Under the pieces are notes generated by a model. That model saw only the letters and a program-made list of their open reading frames with translations. It was not told where the DNA came from and ran no database searches. Positions 31,375 to 40,055 of a stretch of 53,340 bases of DNA are shown one piece after another (position 1 is the first letter of the stretch; every line of letters begins with the position of its first letter). Both the position numbers and the translations under genes were made by a program. The DNA is from Oscillospiraceae bacterium (GTDB taxonomy: Bacteria; Bacillota; Clostridia; Monoglobales; Monoglobaceae): NCBI GenBank assembly GCA_015068655.1, contig SVKC01000007.1:1-53340 (forward strand), read 5' to 3'.

Positions 31375-32355
31375 ATGAAGAAGTTTTCCGATATTCCCGA
31401 GCCTTTGGTTTCTTTTTTGCTTTATATTGAAAACATTCAGGGAAAATCACCAAGAACGGCTTTGAGTTATTATTATGACCTTCGGGCTTTTTACAAATTT
31501 CTGAAAGTTAAAAAAAATAATCTTTCTGATGACTGTGATTTTGATTTAATTGATGTTCTTGATATTGATATTTCATATTTATCAACTGTGGACCTTAATC
31601 TTGTTTATGAATATATGAATTTTCTGAACAGAGAACGTTCAAATTCTCCGTCATCCAGAGCAAGAAAAATTGCTTCAATAAAATCTTATTACAGGTATCT
31701 TTACAAATCAAAGCTTATTGCAGAAAATCCCATGGCTGATCTGGAGACCATAAAGCTCACAAAGAGGCTTCCTGTTCATTTTACGCTTGAAGACAGCGTA
31801 CAGCTTCTTGAAGGTATCGACGGAAAAAATGCGCTTCGAGACTATTGTATTATAACATTGTTCCTCAATTGCGGAATGCGTCTTGCAGAGCTTGTCAGCA
31901 TCAATACAACAGATATTCGTGGCGACAAGCTTACGGTAATCGGTAAGGGCGACAAGGAACGTACGGTTTACCTTAATGATGCCTGTCTTGATGCAATTGA
32001 TGCATATATGACTGTACGCAAAAATCAATCTCCAACAGCATCGGATAAAAATGCGTTGTTTCTTTCATCGAGAAACCGTCGTATAAGCCGTCGTACAGTA
32101 CAGCATATTGTAGAAATAAACGTGAAAAAACTTGGTCTCGATCCACACAAGTTTACAACACACAAGCTTCGTCATACCGCCGCAACATTGATGTATCAGT
32201 CAGGTGTAAACATTCGGGCACTTCAAAAAATTTTGGGACACAAACAGCTAACTACAACCGAAATATATACTCACGTAAGTGATGACCAGATAAAAGAAGC
32301 TGTCTCCTCCCACCCTCTTTCGAATGTAAAAAAAAATAACACCGAAAAAGGTTGA
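31375..32355 (+). CDS. XerC/XerD-like tyrosine recombinase
   Basis: A 326-residue site-specific recombinase. The N-terminal SAM-like core-binding domain (about 8-115) is followed by the catalytic domain with Arg169 ('CGMRLAEL'), Lys191, His263 and Arg266 ('THKLRHTAATL'), His289 ('LGHKQL') and nucleophile Tyr298 ('EIYTHV'), the full set. Length and 'LGHKQLTTTEIYTHVSDDQI' fit Xer proteins that resolve chromosome dimers, so a housekeeping role is likely. A mobile-element integrase is the alternative, favoured slightly by the related inverted repeats on either side. A 9-base space separates GAAGGAGG from the ATG. Confidence 0.9.
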   Translation: MKKFSDIPEPLVSFLLYIENIQGKSPRTALSYYYDLRAFYKFLKVKKNNLSDDCDFDLIDVLDIDISYLSTVDLNLVYEYMNFLNRERSNSPSSRARKIASIKSYYRYLYKSKLIAENPMADLETIKLTKRLPVHFTLEDSVQLLEGIDGKNALRDYCIITLFLNCGMRLAELVSINTTDIRGDKLTVIGKGDKERTVYLNDACLDAIDAYMTVRKNQSPTASDKNALFLSSRNRRISRRTVQHIVEINVKKLGLDPHKFTTHKLRHTAATLMYQSGVNIRALQKILGHKQLTTTEIYTHVSDDQIKEAVSSHPLSNVKKNNTEKG

Positions 32356-32381
32356 CATAATTATATTATGTCAACCTTTTT
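32345..32381. terminator. Bidirectional terminator between xer and ldh
   Basis: A perfect 17-bp stem AAAAAGGTTGACATAAT / ATTATGTCAACCTTTTT with loop TAT. The left arm includes the xer stop codon and the right arm ends 2 bases before the ldh stop, so both convergent genes use it. Its core ACATAAT/ATTATGT is the same as in the dyad before xer. Confidence 0.85.
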
Positions 32382-32382
32382 C

Positions 32383-33330
32383 TTAATAACCGATTTCTTT
32401 TGCAAGGTTTTTGAGTTTTTCAGCAGATTTTTGGAGTCCGCAAATTTCTTCTTTGTCAAAATCTATTTCAAGAATTTTCTCTGCACCATCATCCGAAACA
32501 ATTGTCGGTACTGAAAGGCAAATGTCATTTATACCATATTCTCCATCAAGAAGACTTGAAACTGTAAGAATAGATTTTTCGTTTCCTATTATACATTCCA
32601 CTATTCTTTTCACAGAAAGTGCAATTGCATAATAAGTTGCGCCCTTCTTTTCGATAATTTCATAAGCAGAGTTTTTTACATTTTCAAGAATATGCATATT
32701 GCTCATCGGTTCTTTGTCACATACACCGCTATATTCACAGAATTTGTCAACATTCATCCCCGCAACCGAAGTTGCACTCCATGCAGCAACCTCTGAATCG
32801 CCATGTTCGCCTATAATATACGTATGGACGTTTCTCACATCAATATTTGTATGTTCTCCGAGGAGATATTTCAGTCTTGCAGTATCAAGCACTGTTCCTG
32901 AGCCTATAACGTGATTCTTTGAAAAGCCTGAAATCTTGTAAGTTATATAAGTTAATATATCAACAGGGTTTGTAACCATCATAAGAATTGTATCATCGTG
33001 ACAGTACCTCAAAACATTTTCTACAATACTTTCAAGGATTTTGGCATTTCTCCTGAGCAAGTCAGTCCGTTTCTCTCCCGGTTCCTGGCTTGCGCCTGCT
33101 GTAATTATAACCATATCCGAGCCCTTTATGTCACTATAATCTCCTGCAATAATTTTCACTGGACTCACGAAGCTTATTCCGTGATTCATATCGAGAGCGT
33201 CACCTTCAGCCTTGTTTTTGTTTATATCAATCAGAACAATTTCCGAAACAAGTCCGCTGAGCATAATTGTGTATGCGGTTGTTGCACCAACAGCTCCTGC
33301 ACCGATTATAGTTATTTTTCCTTTAAACAT
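32383..33330 (-). CDS. ldh: L-lactate dehydrogenase
   Basis: A 315-residue NAD-dependent enzyme reducing pyruvate to L-lactate in fermentation. The Rossmann loop 'IIGAGAVGATTAYTIM' is followed by Asp in 'IVLIDIN'. 'GASQEPGEKRTDLL' carries Gln at the specificity position (malate dehydrogenases have Arg). 'MVTNPVDILTY', 'DTARLKYLLG' with the substrate Arg, and 'IIGEHGDSEVAAWS' with the catalytic His complete the site. AAAGGAATG precedes the ATG. I found no clear Rex-type operator upstream. Confidence 0.95.
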   Translation of the reverse strand: MFKGKITIIGAGAVGATTAYTIMLSGLVSEIVLIDINKNKAEGDALDMNHGISFVSPVKIIAGDYSDIKGSDMVIITAGASQEPGEKRTDLLRRNAKILESIVENVLRYCHDDTILMMVTNPVDILTYITYKISGFSKNHVIGSGTVLDTARLKYLLGEHTNIDVRNVHTYIIGEHGDSEVAAWSATSVAGMNVDKFCEYSGVCDKEPMSNMHILENVKNSAYEIIEKKGATYYAIALSVKRIVECIIGNEKSILTVSSLLDGEYGINDICLSVPTIVSDDGAEKILEIDFDKEEICGLQKSAEKLKNLAKEIGY

Positions 33331-33393
33331 ATCATCATTCCTTTCAGTTGAAATATATTTTTTCCGAAAATCAAATATATATTCAATTTATGA

Positions 33394-33422
33394 TTTACAA
33401 AAAGAATTTTTTATGATAAAAT
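33394..33422 (+). promoter_or_regulatory. Promoter of ROK glucokinase
   Basis: TTTACA (33394-33399), 17 bases, TAAAAT (33417-33422). Confidence 0.65.
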
Positions 33423-33453
33423 AAGGTAAACAATTATTTTGAGGTGATTTAAT

Positions 33454-34401
33454 ATGTATTACATAGGTATCGATCTTGGCGGAACAAATATTGCCGCAGG
33501 ACTTGTTGATGACAAAGGAAAGCTTTTGCACAAGCTTTCGGTACATACTCCGTCGGATGTTGATTATACTGTTATAGTTGAAGAAATGGTAAAGCTTTCA
33601 AGAAAGGTTGTATCTGAATACGGTGCAAATGAAGCGGATATAAAGTCTGTGGGTATTGGATGTCCCGGTTCTATTGATTACAAAAAAGGGTCTGTTGCAT
33701 ACTCAAACAACATAAAAATGTATGATGCTCCTGTACGTGAAGAATTTCAGAAATACTGGAACATTCCCGTTGCTCTTGAAAACGATGCAAATGCAGCTGC
33801 TCTTGGTGAATATGTTGCATGCGGTGAAGCTGCAAGTGTTTTTGTTGCAGTAACTCTTGGTACAGGCGTTGGCGGTGGAGTTATCATTGACGGAAAGATT
33901 TTTACCGGTTCAAACGGTGCCGGTGCCGAGCTTGGACACTCAACTTTGGTACACAATGGTCTTCCCTGTACTTGTGGCAAAAAAGGTTGCTGGGAATGCT
34001 ATGCATCAGCTACCGCTCTTGTCAATCAGACAAAAATAGCAATTGAAAAGCATCCTGAAAGTCTTATGACCAAAATTGCAAAGGAACGTGGAAAGGTTAA
34101 CGGAAGAACAGCATTTGATGCAGCAAAACAAAATGACAGCGTTGCAAAATATGTTGTTGAAAAATACCTTGAGTATGTGGCTGACGGTATCGTAAGTATG
34201 GTAAACATCTTCCAGCCTGACAAGGTTGTAATCAGCGGTGGCATAAGCAACGAAGGCGATTATATTCTTAAGCCCATTCGTGAATATGTTGAAAAATATG
34301 ATTACAACAAGCTTTTCAACAAGGTTGAAATCTGCACAGCAACGCTCCTTAATGATGCGGGCATTATCGGTGCAGCATATGCCGGCAAACAGCTTATTTA
34401 A
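33454..34401 (+). CDS. glcK: ROK-family glucokinase
   Basis: A 315-residue sugar kinase, most likely phosphorylating glucose with ATP. 'YYIGIDLGGTNIAAGLVDDK' is the phosphate-1 motif, 'VALENDANAAALGEY' holds the catalytic Asp, and 'TLGTGVGGGVIIDGKIFTG' is the phosphate-2 motif. 'HNGLPCTCGKKGCWECYAS' is the ROK zinc site (His plus three Cys). No N-terminal DNA-binding domain is present, so it is a kinase and not a ROK repressor. GAGG lies before the ATG. It is monocistronic; the following repeat may end transcription. Confidence 0.92.
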   Translation: MYYIGIDLGGTNIAAGLVDDKGKLLHKLSVHTPSDVDYTVIVEEMVKLSRKVVSEYGANEADIKSVGIGCPGSIDYKKGSVAYSNNIKMYDAPVREEFQKYWNIPVALENDANAAALGEYVACGEAASVFVAVTLGTGVGGGVIIDGKIFTGSNGAGAELGHSTLVHNGLPCTCGKKGCWECYASATALVNQTKIAIEKHPESLMTKIAKERGKVNGRTAFDAAKQNDSVAKYVVEKYLEYVADGIVSMVNIFQPDKVVISGGISNEGDYILKPIREYVEKYDYNKLFNKVEICTATLLNDAGIIGAAYAGKQLI

Positions 34402-34413
34402 CACACAAAAACT

Positions 34414-34562
34414 AAAAAAAGGGGCTGTTACAAAATGAAAAAAGAGCGGTTCGGCGTGGAAACCGAACCCTACAAATTGTGTCGCAAAAACGAGTACACA
34501 ATATACGTAGGGGACAGGTTTTATCCTGTCCCGAAAATTTCATTTTGCTACGTCCCTTTTTT
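34414..34562. repeat. MITE-like repeat element, ~149 bp
   Basis: The left end AAAAAAGGGGCTGTTACAAA and the right end, read in reverse, AAAAAAGGGACGTAGCAAAA are imperfect terminal inverted repeats of ~25 bases, both running on into ATGAAA. Inside are two hairpins: GGTTCGG/CCGAACC (34448-34469) and GGGACAGG/CCTGTCCC (34511-34532). There is no open reading frame. It fills the gap between the glucokinase and nadE genes, which converge, and may stop transcripts. The form suggests a non-autonomous mobile or REP-like element present elsewhere in the genome. Confidence 0.6.
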
Positions 34563-34570
34563 AAATTGTG

Positions 34571-35302
34571 TTATATTTCCGGAACAAAGCTTGGCATAAG
34601 TTGAAGTTTGAAAAGATTATTTCTGTGTTTTTTATCAATCAATTCTTTTGTTTCAGGGTTTTCTATAATACCTTCTCTAATATACTTATCAAGCTCTGCA
34701 TAGGTGAAGCCGAGATTTTCTTCGTCAGTTTTTCCGCACAAGCCGTCAATAGGAGTTTTTTCAACCAGTTCATTTGGCAACCCAAGAATATGTCCTATTT
34801 CCTTCACCTCTGTAACAGTCAGGTTTGACATAGGCGAAAAATCACCTACCGAATCGCCGTATCTTGTTGAATAACCAACCCAATCCTCCGAAAGATTGCA
34901 GGTATTCACAACTCTTCCGTTCACTGACTGGCTGACAGCATACAAGGTGGACATTCGTATTCTCGGGGGAAGATTTGTACGGCTGAGAGTGCTTATTTCA
35001 AGTTCTTTGGGAAGACTTTCCATAACAGCATCAACGGCAGCTTTTATATTGATTTCATAATTTTTTATACCAAGATGCTTGACCAAAAGATAAGCCATAT
35101 CAATATCGTGTTGGCTTCCCTGAGGCATCAAAACACCGATTACACGCTCTTTTCCAAGAGCCTCAACACAGAGTGCCGCTGCAACAGAGCTGTCCTTTCC
35201 GCCGGAAATTCCAACAACAGCGTTGCATCCTTTTCCGTTTTCTTCAAAAAAATCTCTGATCCATTTTACACAATCATTTTTTACCTTTTCAGCATTAAAC
35301 AT
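34571..35302 (-). CDS. nadE: Ammonia-dependent NAD synthetase
   Basis: A 243-residue enzyme that makes NAD from deamido-NAD, ATP and ammonia. The PP-loop 'VVGISGGKDSSVAAAL' has SGGKDSS at 33-39. 'RIRMSTLYAVSQSVNGRVVN', 'LSEDWVGYSTRYGDSVGDFS' and 'TPIDGLCGKTDEENLGFTYA' are family blocks. There is no N-terminal nitrilase/glutaminase domain, so free ammonia is the nitrogen source. GAGGTG is 5 bases before the ATG. Last gene of the sulP-HIRAN-nadE operon, 12 bases after the HIRAN gene. Confidence 0.95.
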   Translation of the reverse strand: MFNAEKVKNDCVKWIRDFFEENGKGCNAVVGISGGKDSSVAAALCVEALGKERVIGVLMPQGSQHDIDMAYLLVKHLGIKNYEINIKAAVDAVMESLPKELEISTLSRTNLPPRIRMSTLYAVSQSVNGRVVNTCNLSEDWVGYSTRYGDSVGDFSPMSNLTVTEVKEIGHILGLPNELVEKTPIDGLCGKTDEENLGFTYAELDKYIREGIIENPETKELIDKKHRNNLFKLQLMPSFVPEI

Positions 35303-35314
35303 TTTTACACCTCA

Positions 35315-35983
35315 TTATATTTTGTTGCTCAGGGATATTGTTATTGGATTATCGGCATCCATAGCAAGGGCTTTTTCAAGATAAAACTTCGCTTTTCCTG
35401 AATACCCAAGTTCAATACAGCACGCACAGGCTCTTTGAAAAACGGTTATATCTTCAGTAAATTCAGAAAGACACTCGAAAATATCAAGAGCGGACTTAAT
35501 ATCACCATTTTTGTAAAAATATATTCCGTAGTTATATGCAAATTCTTTTGAATCAACATTCTCGAGTTTGCATATAACAAATTTTTCATCCACCCACAAT
35601 ACTTCGGCACAGATTTTTTCCGGAAAAGCACCACACAACAGTCGTGCTGATACTGTACCTTCTTTCACAGTATAATCGTTGTTTGCAATATATCCGCATT
35701 TTCCAACATTTTCACAAAATACAGAAACAGCATATTTGTCAAAAGGATTTTGGGGTTCCTTAATCAAAAAAACCTTCTTTGTATTTTTGAACGGTTCATT
35801 TCCAAAATAATGGCTTATACCCGTAACAGTAACCAATATTTCGGCATCTCTTTCCGCAAAAGCCAAAATTTCATCAACAGAAACCGCTTTTACTTTTGAG
35901 TCATCAGGAATGTTTTTTTCAATCGCATTGTATGTTTTTTTCGAAAAAAGCTTTTTGTAAAAATCAAATAATGTTTTCCACAT
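35315..35983 (-). CDS. HIRAN-domain protein with C-terminal TPR-like repeats
   Basis: A 222-residue protein. At about 48-120 the sequence 'VTGISHYFGNEPFKNTKKVF', 'LIKEPQNPFDKYAVSVF' and 'GKCGYIANNDY' matches the HIRAN pattern (HY.G, EP.NP.D..AI, GYI), a small domain that binds DNA ends or damaged DNA in HLTF and some bacterial proteins. The C-terminal ~70 residues form helix pairs of TPR type ('AYNYGIYFYKNGDIKSALDI', 'ELGYSGKAKFYLEKALAMDA'). No enzyme domain is seen. It starts 5 bases after the sulP stop without a clear ribosome site, so translation is probably coupled. Function unknown. Confidence 0.65.
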   Translation of the reverse strand: MWKTLFDFYKKLFSKKTYNAIEKNIPDDSKVKAVSVDEILAFAERDAEILVTVTGISHYFGNEPFKNTKKVFLIKEPQNPFDKYAVSVFCENVGKCGYIANNDYTVKEGTVSARLLCGAFPEKICAEVLWVDEKFVICKLENVDSKEFAYNYGIYFYKNGDIKSALDIFECLSEFTEDITVFQRACACCIELGYSGKAKFYLEKALAMDADNPITISLSNKI

Positions 35984-35988
35984 AGATT

Positions 35989-37629
35989 TTACGCAAGCTG
36001 TTCAGCTCTTTCCATCGCCTTGTCAATATTCGCACAGAAGTTTTCTTCACCGCAAAGCTCAAAAAGACCTGATTTTTTCATTGCCTTCAGCGGTTGAGCA
36101 TTGACATGCGAGAATACAACAGTAATGCCTTTTTCACGGCAATTGTTTACAAACTCTCCAAGAACCTTCAATGCATCCGTGTCAACCGATGGTACAGCCC
36201 TCATTCTGAGAATAATACACTTTGTATATTCCTTGGGTGTAATTTCTGAAATCTGGGATGATACAGCGAAGAAAATCGGACCACAGAGTTCAAAAACACT
36301 AATGTGCTTCATTACAAAACGAAGTCCAGGTTCTTCTCCTTCATTTGCCTCTTTTACGTATTTCCAGCCTTCAACCTTTGTTTCATCACTCATTCTCTTC
36401 ATAAAGAGGACGCAAGCTAAAACAACACCAACCTCAATAGCTACAACAAGGTCAAATACAACTGTCAAAACAAAGGTTGTTACAAGAACAATAATATCAC
36501 TCTTGGGAGATGTCTTGCAGAGATAAACAAACTGTCTCCACTGACACATATTATATGCAACAGAAATAAGAATTGCCGCAATTGCAGGCATTGGAATCAG
36601 TGCTGCATAAGGCATAAGAACCACAAGTATCAAAAGGAGAACCAGAGCATGAACAATTGCTGAAATCGGTGTACTTCCTCCGTTCTTTACATTTGCTGCG
36701 GTTCTTGCAATTGCACCAGTTGCGGGAATACCACCAAGAAGAGCAGAACCGATATTTCCGAGACCCTGACCTACGAGTTCAGCATTAGACCGGTGTTTTT
36801 TTCCTGTCATTCCGTCTGCAACCACACAGGACAGCAAGGACTCAATTCCTGCAAGAAGAGCTATTGTTATAGCATCCGGAAGAATATCCACAATAGCACC
36901 GAACGAAAATGACGGCATTGTTATTTCTGGAAGACTACTGCTTACAGTGTATAAGTCACCTATGGTATTCACGTTCATTTTCAAGCCTGAAACCATAGCT
37001 ATTCCCGCAACTACAGCAATAAGTGATGCGGGAATCTTTTCAAGATGCTTTATTTTGGGCCATATAAACAGTATAAGCAGACAAATAATACCTACAATCA
37101 CTGTTTCAAAATTCACTGTACTAATGTTTTCTGCAAACAAAGAAAATTTTTCTATTGCCTCAATGGGTTTTTCGCTGTATGTAACGCCAAAGAAATCCTT
37201 CAACTGACCGATAACCAGAGTTACAGCAATACCTGATGTAAATCCGGTTGTTATAGTGAAAGGAATAAACTTTATGAGATTACCGAGCTTGAATAACCCC
37301 ATAATAATCAGCAGTATACCTGCCACAATGGTTGCGAGAACAAGTCCTTCCATTTGTTTTGTTGCAACAATTCCTGCAACAATCGTTGCGAAAGCAGCTG
37401 TTGGTCCCGTAATTTGCACACTGCTGCCACCAAATACGGCCGCCAAAAGACCTGCTACAATTGCAGTATAAATACCAGCTTCAGGACCCACCCCTGATGC
37501 AATAGCAAGGGCAATGGAAAGAGGTAATGCAATTATCGCAACAATAATACCAGCAACAATATCCTTTATGAGCTTACTGCCGTTATAGCTTTTCAAATCG
37601 GAAAAAAGCATAGGCATAAAATTTTTCAT
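35989..37629 (-). CDS. SulP-family anion transporter with STAS domain
   Basis: A 546-residue membrane transporter of the SLC26/SulP family, moving sulfate, bicarbonate or similar anions. About a dozen hydrophobic segments fill residues 15-430. The family blocks 'DIVAGIIVAIIALPLSIALA', 'SSVQITGPTAAFATI' and 'GLGNIGSALLGGIPATGAIA' are clear. A cytoplasmic STAS domain (about 440-540) ends it ('ILRMRAVPSVDTDALKVLGE'). The ATG at 37629 has AAGGAAG about 8 bases upstream. Upstream, between it and ybaB, a GC-rich hairpin (about 37664-37703) without T run may act in the mRNA. The substrate is not determined. Confidence 0.93.
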   Translation of the reverse strand: MKNFMPMLFSDLKSYNGSKLIKDIVAGIIVAIIALPLSIALAIASGVGPEAGIYTAIVAGLLAAVFGGSSVQITGPTAAFATIVAGIVATKQMEGLVLATIVAGILLIIMGLFKLGNLIKFIPFTITTGFTSGIAVTLVIGQLKDFFGVTYSEKPIEAIEKFSLFAENISTVNFETVIVGIICLLILFIWPKIKHLEKIPASLIAVVAGIAMVSGLKMNVNTIGDLYTVSSSLPEITMPSFSFGAIVDILPDAITIALLAGIESLLSCVVADGMTGKKHRSNAELVGQGLGNIGSALLGGIPATGAIARTAANVKNGGSTPISAIVHALVLLLILVVLMPYAALIPMPAIAAILISVAYNMCQWRQFVYLCKTSPKSDIIVLVTTFVLTVVFDLVVAIEVGVVLACVLFMKRMSDETKVEGWKYVKEANEGEEPGLRFVMKHISVFELCGPIFFAVSSQISEITPKEYTKCIILRMRAVPSVDTDALKVLGEFVNNCREKGITVVFSHVNAQPLKAMKKSGLFELCGEENFCANIDKAMERAEQLA

Positions 37630-37719
37630 CAAAAAGACTTCCTTTCAAAATTTATCGTTAACGTAATTCGGGGCACCACCCGTTTTTGAGTGATGCCCAA
37701 AAATATTTTACTGGAAATA

Positions 37720-38070
37720 CTAGAACAAGCCGGGGATGTTTATGCCGCCGGTAAGCTTGCTCATTTCGTCTGCGGATGTTTCTTCAACCTTGTGCAAAAC
37801 ATCATTTACTGCAACCATAATAAGGTCCTGAAGCATTTCGATATCGTCCGGGTCAACAACATCAGGTTTCAAAATAACCTCTTCAAGCTCACGCTTTCCG
37901 TTCATTTTCACCGTAACAGCACCACCGCCCGAAGATGCTTCATACACCTTTTCTTCCATTTCCTCCTGCATTTTCATCATCTGCTCCTGCATTTTTTTTG
38001 CCTGCTTGAGCATCTGGTTCATGTTGCCTCCCATAGGCATTCCACCTCTGGGAAATCCGCCTTTTGCCAT
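37720..38070 (-). CDS. ybaB: YbaB/EbfC nucleoid-associated protein
   Basis: A 116-residue DNA-binding protein usually found as a dimer, encoded next to dnaX. After a Gly/Met-rich N-terminus ('[17 protein letters not shown]') come the typical helix '[20 protein letters not shown]' and the beta sheet '[20 protein letters not shown]'. The ATG at 38070 with AAGGA upstream is preferred to a TTG at 38079. It starts 27 bases after dnaX. In most relatives recR follows; here sulP does. Confidence 0.93.
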   Translation of the reverse strand: MAKGGFPRGGMPMGGNMNQMLKQAKKMQEQMMKMQEEMEEKVYEASSGGGAVTVKMNGKRELEEVILKPDVVDPDDIEMLQDLIMVAVNDVLHKVEETSADEMSKLTGGINIPGLF

Positions 38071-38097
38071 AATTTTCAAATCCTTTCTTTTGTTTGT

Positions 38098-39681
38098 TTA
38101 TTCTTCAACTACCGTCATTTTGTCGCCAAGAATATCCTTCTTTGCGGCAATGTCCATAACGGAGGCTTGTCCGTCTCTTTGTTTCAGATTTCCTTTTTTC
38201 GAAACAACAACTCTGAGTTGAGTGCCTTGAACTCCTGAAAACAAAGCTGAAAGATACTGCTTGCCTTCGGGAGTGTTTATCTTTTCATAAGCCAAATCAC
38301 CCGTCAGCACAAGTTCAATTTCGTCACCAAAAAACAAGGCTTGTGCATTGAACAAAAAGGTGTAAAGACTTTTGCTTTCAAGCTTGATTTTGCTGAGTGC
38401 ATCACGCCATTTTGTCCAGTTTGCCGCATTGTCAATATGCGGAGCTGCTTCCTTTGACACATCTATGCTAACAGGAGCTTTCGCAGGAGTTGTACTTTTT
38501 TTTGCAACAACGCCACCGGCTTTCAATCCTTCAAGCTCGTGTTCCAGCTTTTCTATTCTCAATGCAAGTTCTGCCGCACTTCCTGCTGTTTCCTTTGCAC
38601 AAAGCTTCACCACGGCCATTTCAACTGCAACGTTCGGTGCAGACATTTTTTTTGATTGAAGCAAAAATTCCCCAAGCAGTGAAATTATTGAAATAAGTCT
38701 GTCAACAGAATATTTTTCAGCTTGAACCTTCAGCTTTTCTACAACCTCATCTGTTTTTTCGAGGATGAAATTGGGTTCATTTGTTGATTTGCATATCAAA
38801 AGAGCACGAAAGTGCGAGATAAGCTCCTCAAGAAAATCTGCTGCTTCCTTTCCTTTTTTTAGGAATTCATCAGCGGTGTTTAGAGCAGTGCTTGAATCAA
38901 AGTCTGCTATACTTTCAGCAAGAGAAAAAAGCACTCTTCTGTCGGCAACACCGACAATATCAACAACATCATCATAACGAAGTTCACCTTTTGCAAAGGC
39001 AATACACTGGTCAAGAATACTCAGACCATCACGCATTGAGCCATCAGCAAGCTCTGCCACAAGCTCAAGAGCATCGGGAGTAATTGCAATTTCTTCTTTT
39101 TTCACAATTCTGTTGAGATGCTTTTCAATATCGTTAATGCCGATTCTTCGGAAATCAAAACGCTGACATCGTGAATGTATTGTTGCAGGAATTTTGTGTG
39201 GCTCGGTTGTAGCAAGAATAAAAATAACATGACCCGGAGGCTCTTCAAGAGTTTTCAGCAGAGCATTGAATGCTTCAATAGTAAGCATATGTGCCTCGTC
39301 CACTATATAAACCTTGTATCTGCATCCTGTTGGGCTGTAAATAACTTCTTCGCGAATACCACGAATATTGTCAATACCATTGTTGCTGGCAGCATCCATT
39401 TCATATACGTCGAGAATACTTCCATCCAGTATTCCCCGACAAGTTTCACATTCGTTGCATGGATTACCATCAATTGAATTGGTACAGTTCACAGCTCTCG
39501 CAAAAATTTTTGCCGAAGATGTTTTCCCCGTACCCCTCGTTCCGCAAAACAAATAGGCATGAGCAATACGACCTGTTTTTATACTATTTTTGAGGGTTTC
39601 GGAAACGTGGTCCTGTCCAACAACATCTTCAAAAATCAATGGACGCCATTTTCTGTACAACGCCTGATATGTCTCAGCCAC
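38098..39681 (-). CDS. dnaX: DNA polymerase III subunit gamma/tau
   Basis: A 527-residue clamp-loader ATPase of the replisome. 'YQALYRKWRPLIFEDVVGQD' opens the protein, Walker A GTRGTGKT is at 47-54, a zinc site uses Cys66, 75, 78 and 81, and DEAH is at 128-131. 'TTEPHKIPATIHSRCQRFDF' carries the sensor region. The C-terminal half holds the collar domain and a shorter tau-type tail. The start is GTG at 39681 with GAGGTG 6 bases before; an upstream in-frame GTG is part of that ribosome site. Cotranscribed with ybaB and just downstream of SRP RNA. Confidence 0.97.
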   Translation of the reverse strand: MAETYQALYRKWRPLIFEDVVGQDHVSETLKNSIKTGRIAHAYLFCGTRGTGKTSSAKIFARAVNCTNSIDGNPCNECETCRGILDGSILDVYEMDAASNNGIDNIRGIREEVIYSPTGCRYKVYIVDEAHMLTIEAFNALLKTLEEPPGHVIFILATTEPHKIPATIHSRCQRFDFRRIGINDIEKHLNRIVKKEEIAITPDALELVAELADGSMRDGLSILDQCIAFAKGELRYDDVVDIVGVADRRVLFSLAESIADFDSSTALNTADEFLKKGKEAADFLEELISHFRALLICKSTNEPNFILEKTDEVVEKLKVQAEKYSVDRLISIISLLGEFLLQSKKMSAPNVAVEMAVVKLCAKETAGSAAELALRIEKLEHELEGLKAGGVVAKKSTTPAKAPVSIDVSKEAAPHIDNAANWTKWRDALSKIKLESKSLYTFLFNAQALFFGDEIELVLTGDLAYEKINTPEGKQYLSALFSGVQGTQLRVVVSKKGNLKQRDGQASVMDIAAKKDILGDKMTVVEE

Positions 39682-39721
39682 TTGTTTCACCTCACATAAA
39701 AAAATAAAAAGCTATGTGCTT

Positions 39722-39984
39722 GAGTTTGAAACAAAAACACCTCCGTTACTCAACCGACAGGCTCAGACCCGGCACCCCTGCGGCACATCAAAAAGAACTG
39801 CTTAACGCTGCTGCATTCCTGCCCTGACGTGGTTCACAGGTTTCAATTGCGCAGGACCGTAATCGTCAACACCCGCCAAAATCAAGGCAAACAAGACGAA
39901 TTTGTCCCTCAGCTCAAGTTTTCATCCCCACTATAGCGGATTGTGGGTTACAAGGTACCGCTAACACCCCAATTTAACATAGCC
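39722..39984 (-). ncRNA. ffs: Signal recognition particle RNA, large (Alu-containing) type
   Basis: Read on the minus strand, the 5' part has the Alu-domain sequence GTGTTAGCGGTACCTTGTAA with AATCCGCTATAGTGGGG. The apical S domain has CAGGGCAGGAATGCAGCAGC, which binds Ffh, and the 3' side closes with GGTTGAGTAACGGAGGTG and a T-rich end. The ~263-nt length is that of the Gram-positive 6S-type SRP RNA with Alu domain. A consensus promoter sets the 5' end near 39984; the 3' end is approximate. It targets membrane proteins with Ffh. It fills the gap between dnaX and the CDF gene. Confidence 0.95.
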
Positions 39985-39989
39985 AAAAA

Positions 39990-40018
39990 ATTATATCACA
40001 GAAATTCGATTGTGTCAA
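39990..40018 (-). promoter_or_regulatory. Consensus promoter of SRP RNA
   Basis: TTGACA (40018-40013), 17 bases, TATAAT (39995-39990): a perfect match, as expected for a strongly made stable RNA. Confidence 0.9.
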
Positions 40019-40055
40019 GTTTTTTCACTTGTATCTTTAACTTTATTTTGTAAAA

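Noticed and set aside
31375-32355. Calling the Xer-like gene the integrase of a mobile island
   Set aside because: Its length and sequence fit housekeeping Xer proteins, and no phage or conjugation genes and no tRNA-derived attachment site are nearby; the flanking dyads alone are not enough.
37664-37703. GC-rich hairpin between ybaB and sulP as a terminator
   Set aside because: It pairs well on the minus strand with G-U pairs, but no T run follows in that direction, so I left it as a possible mRNA structure only.
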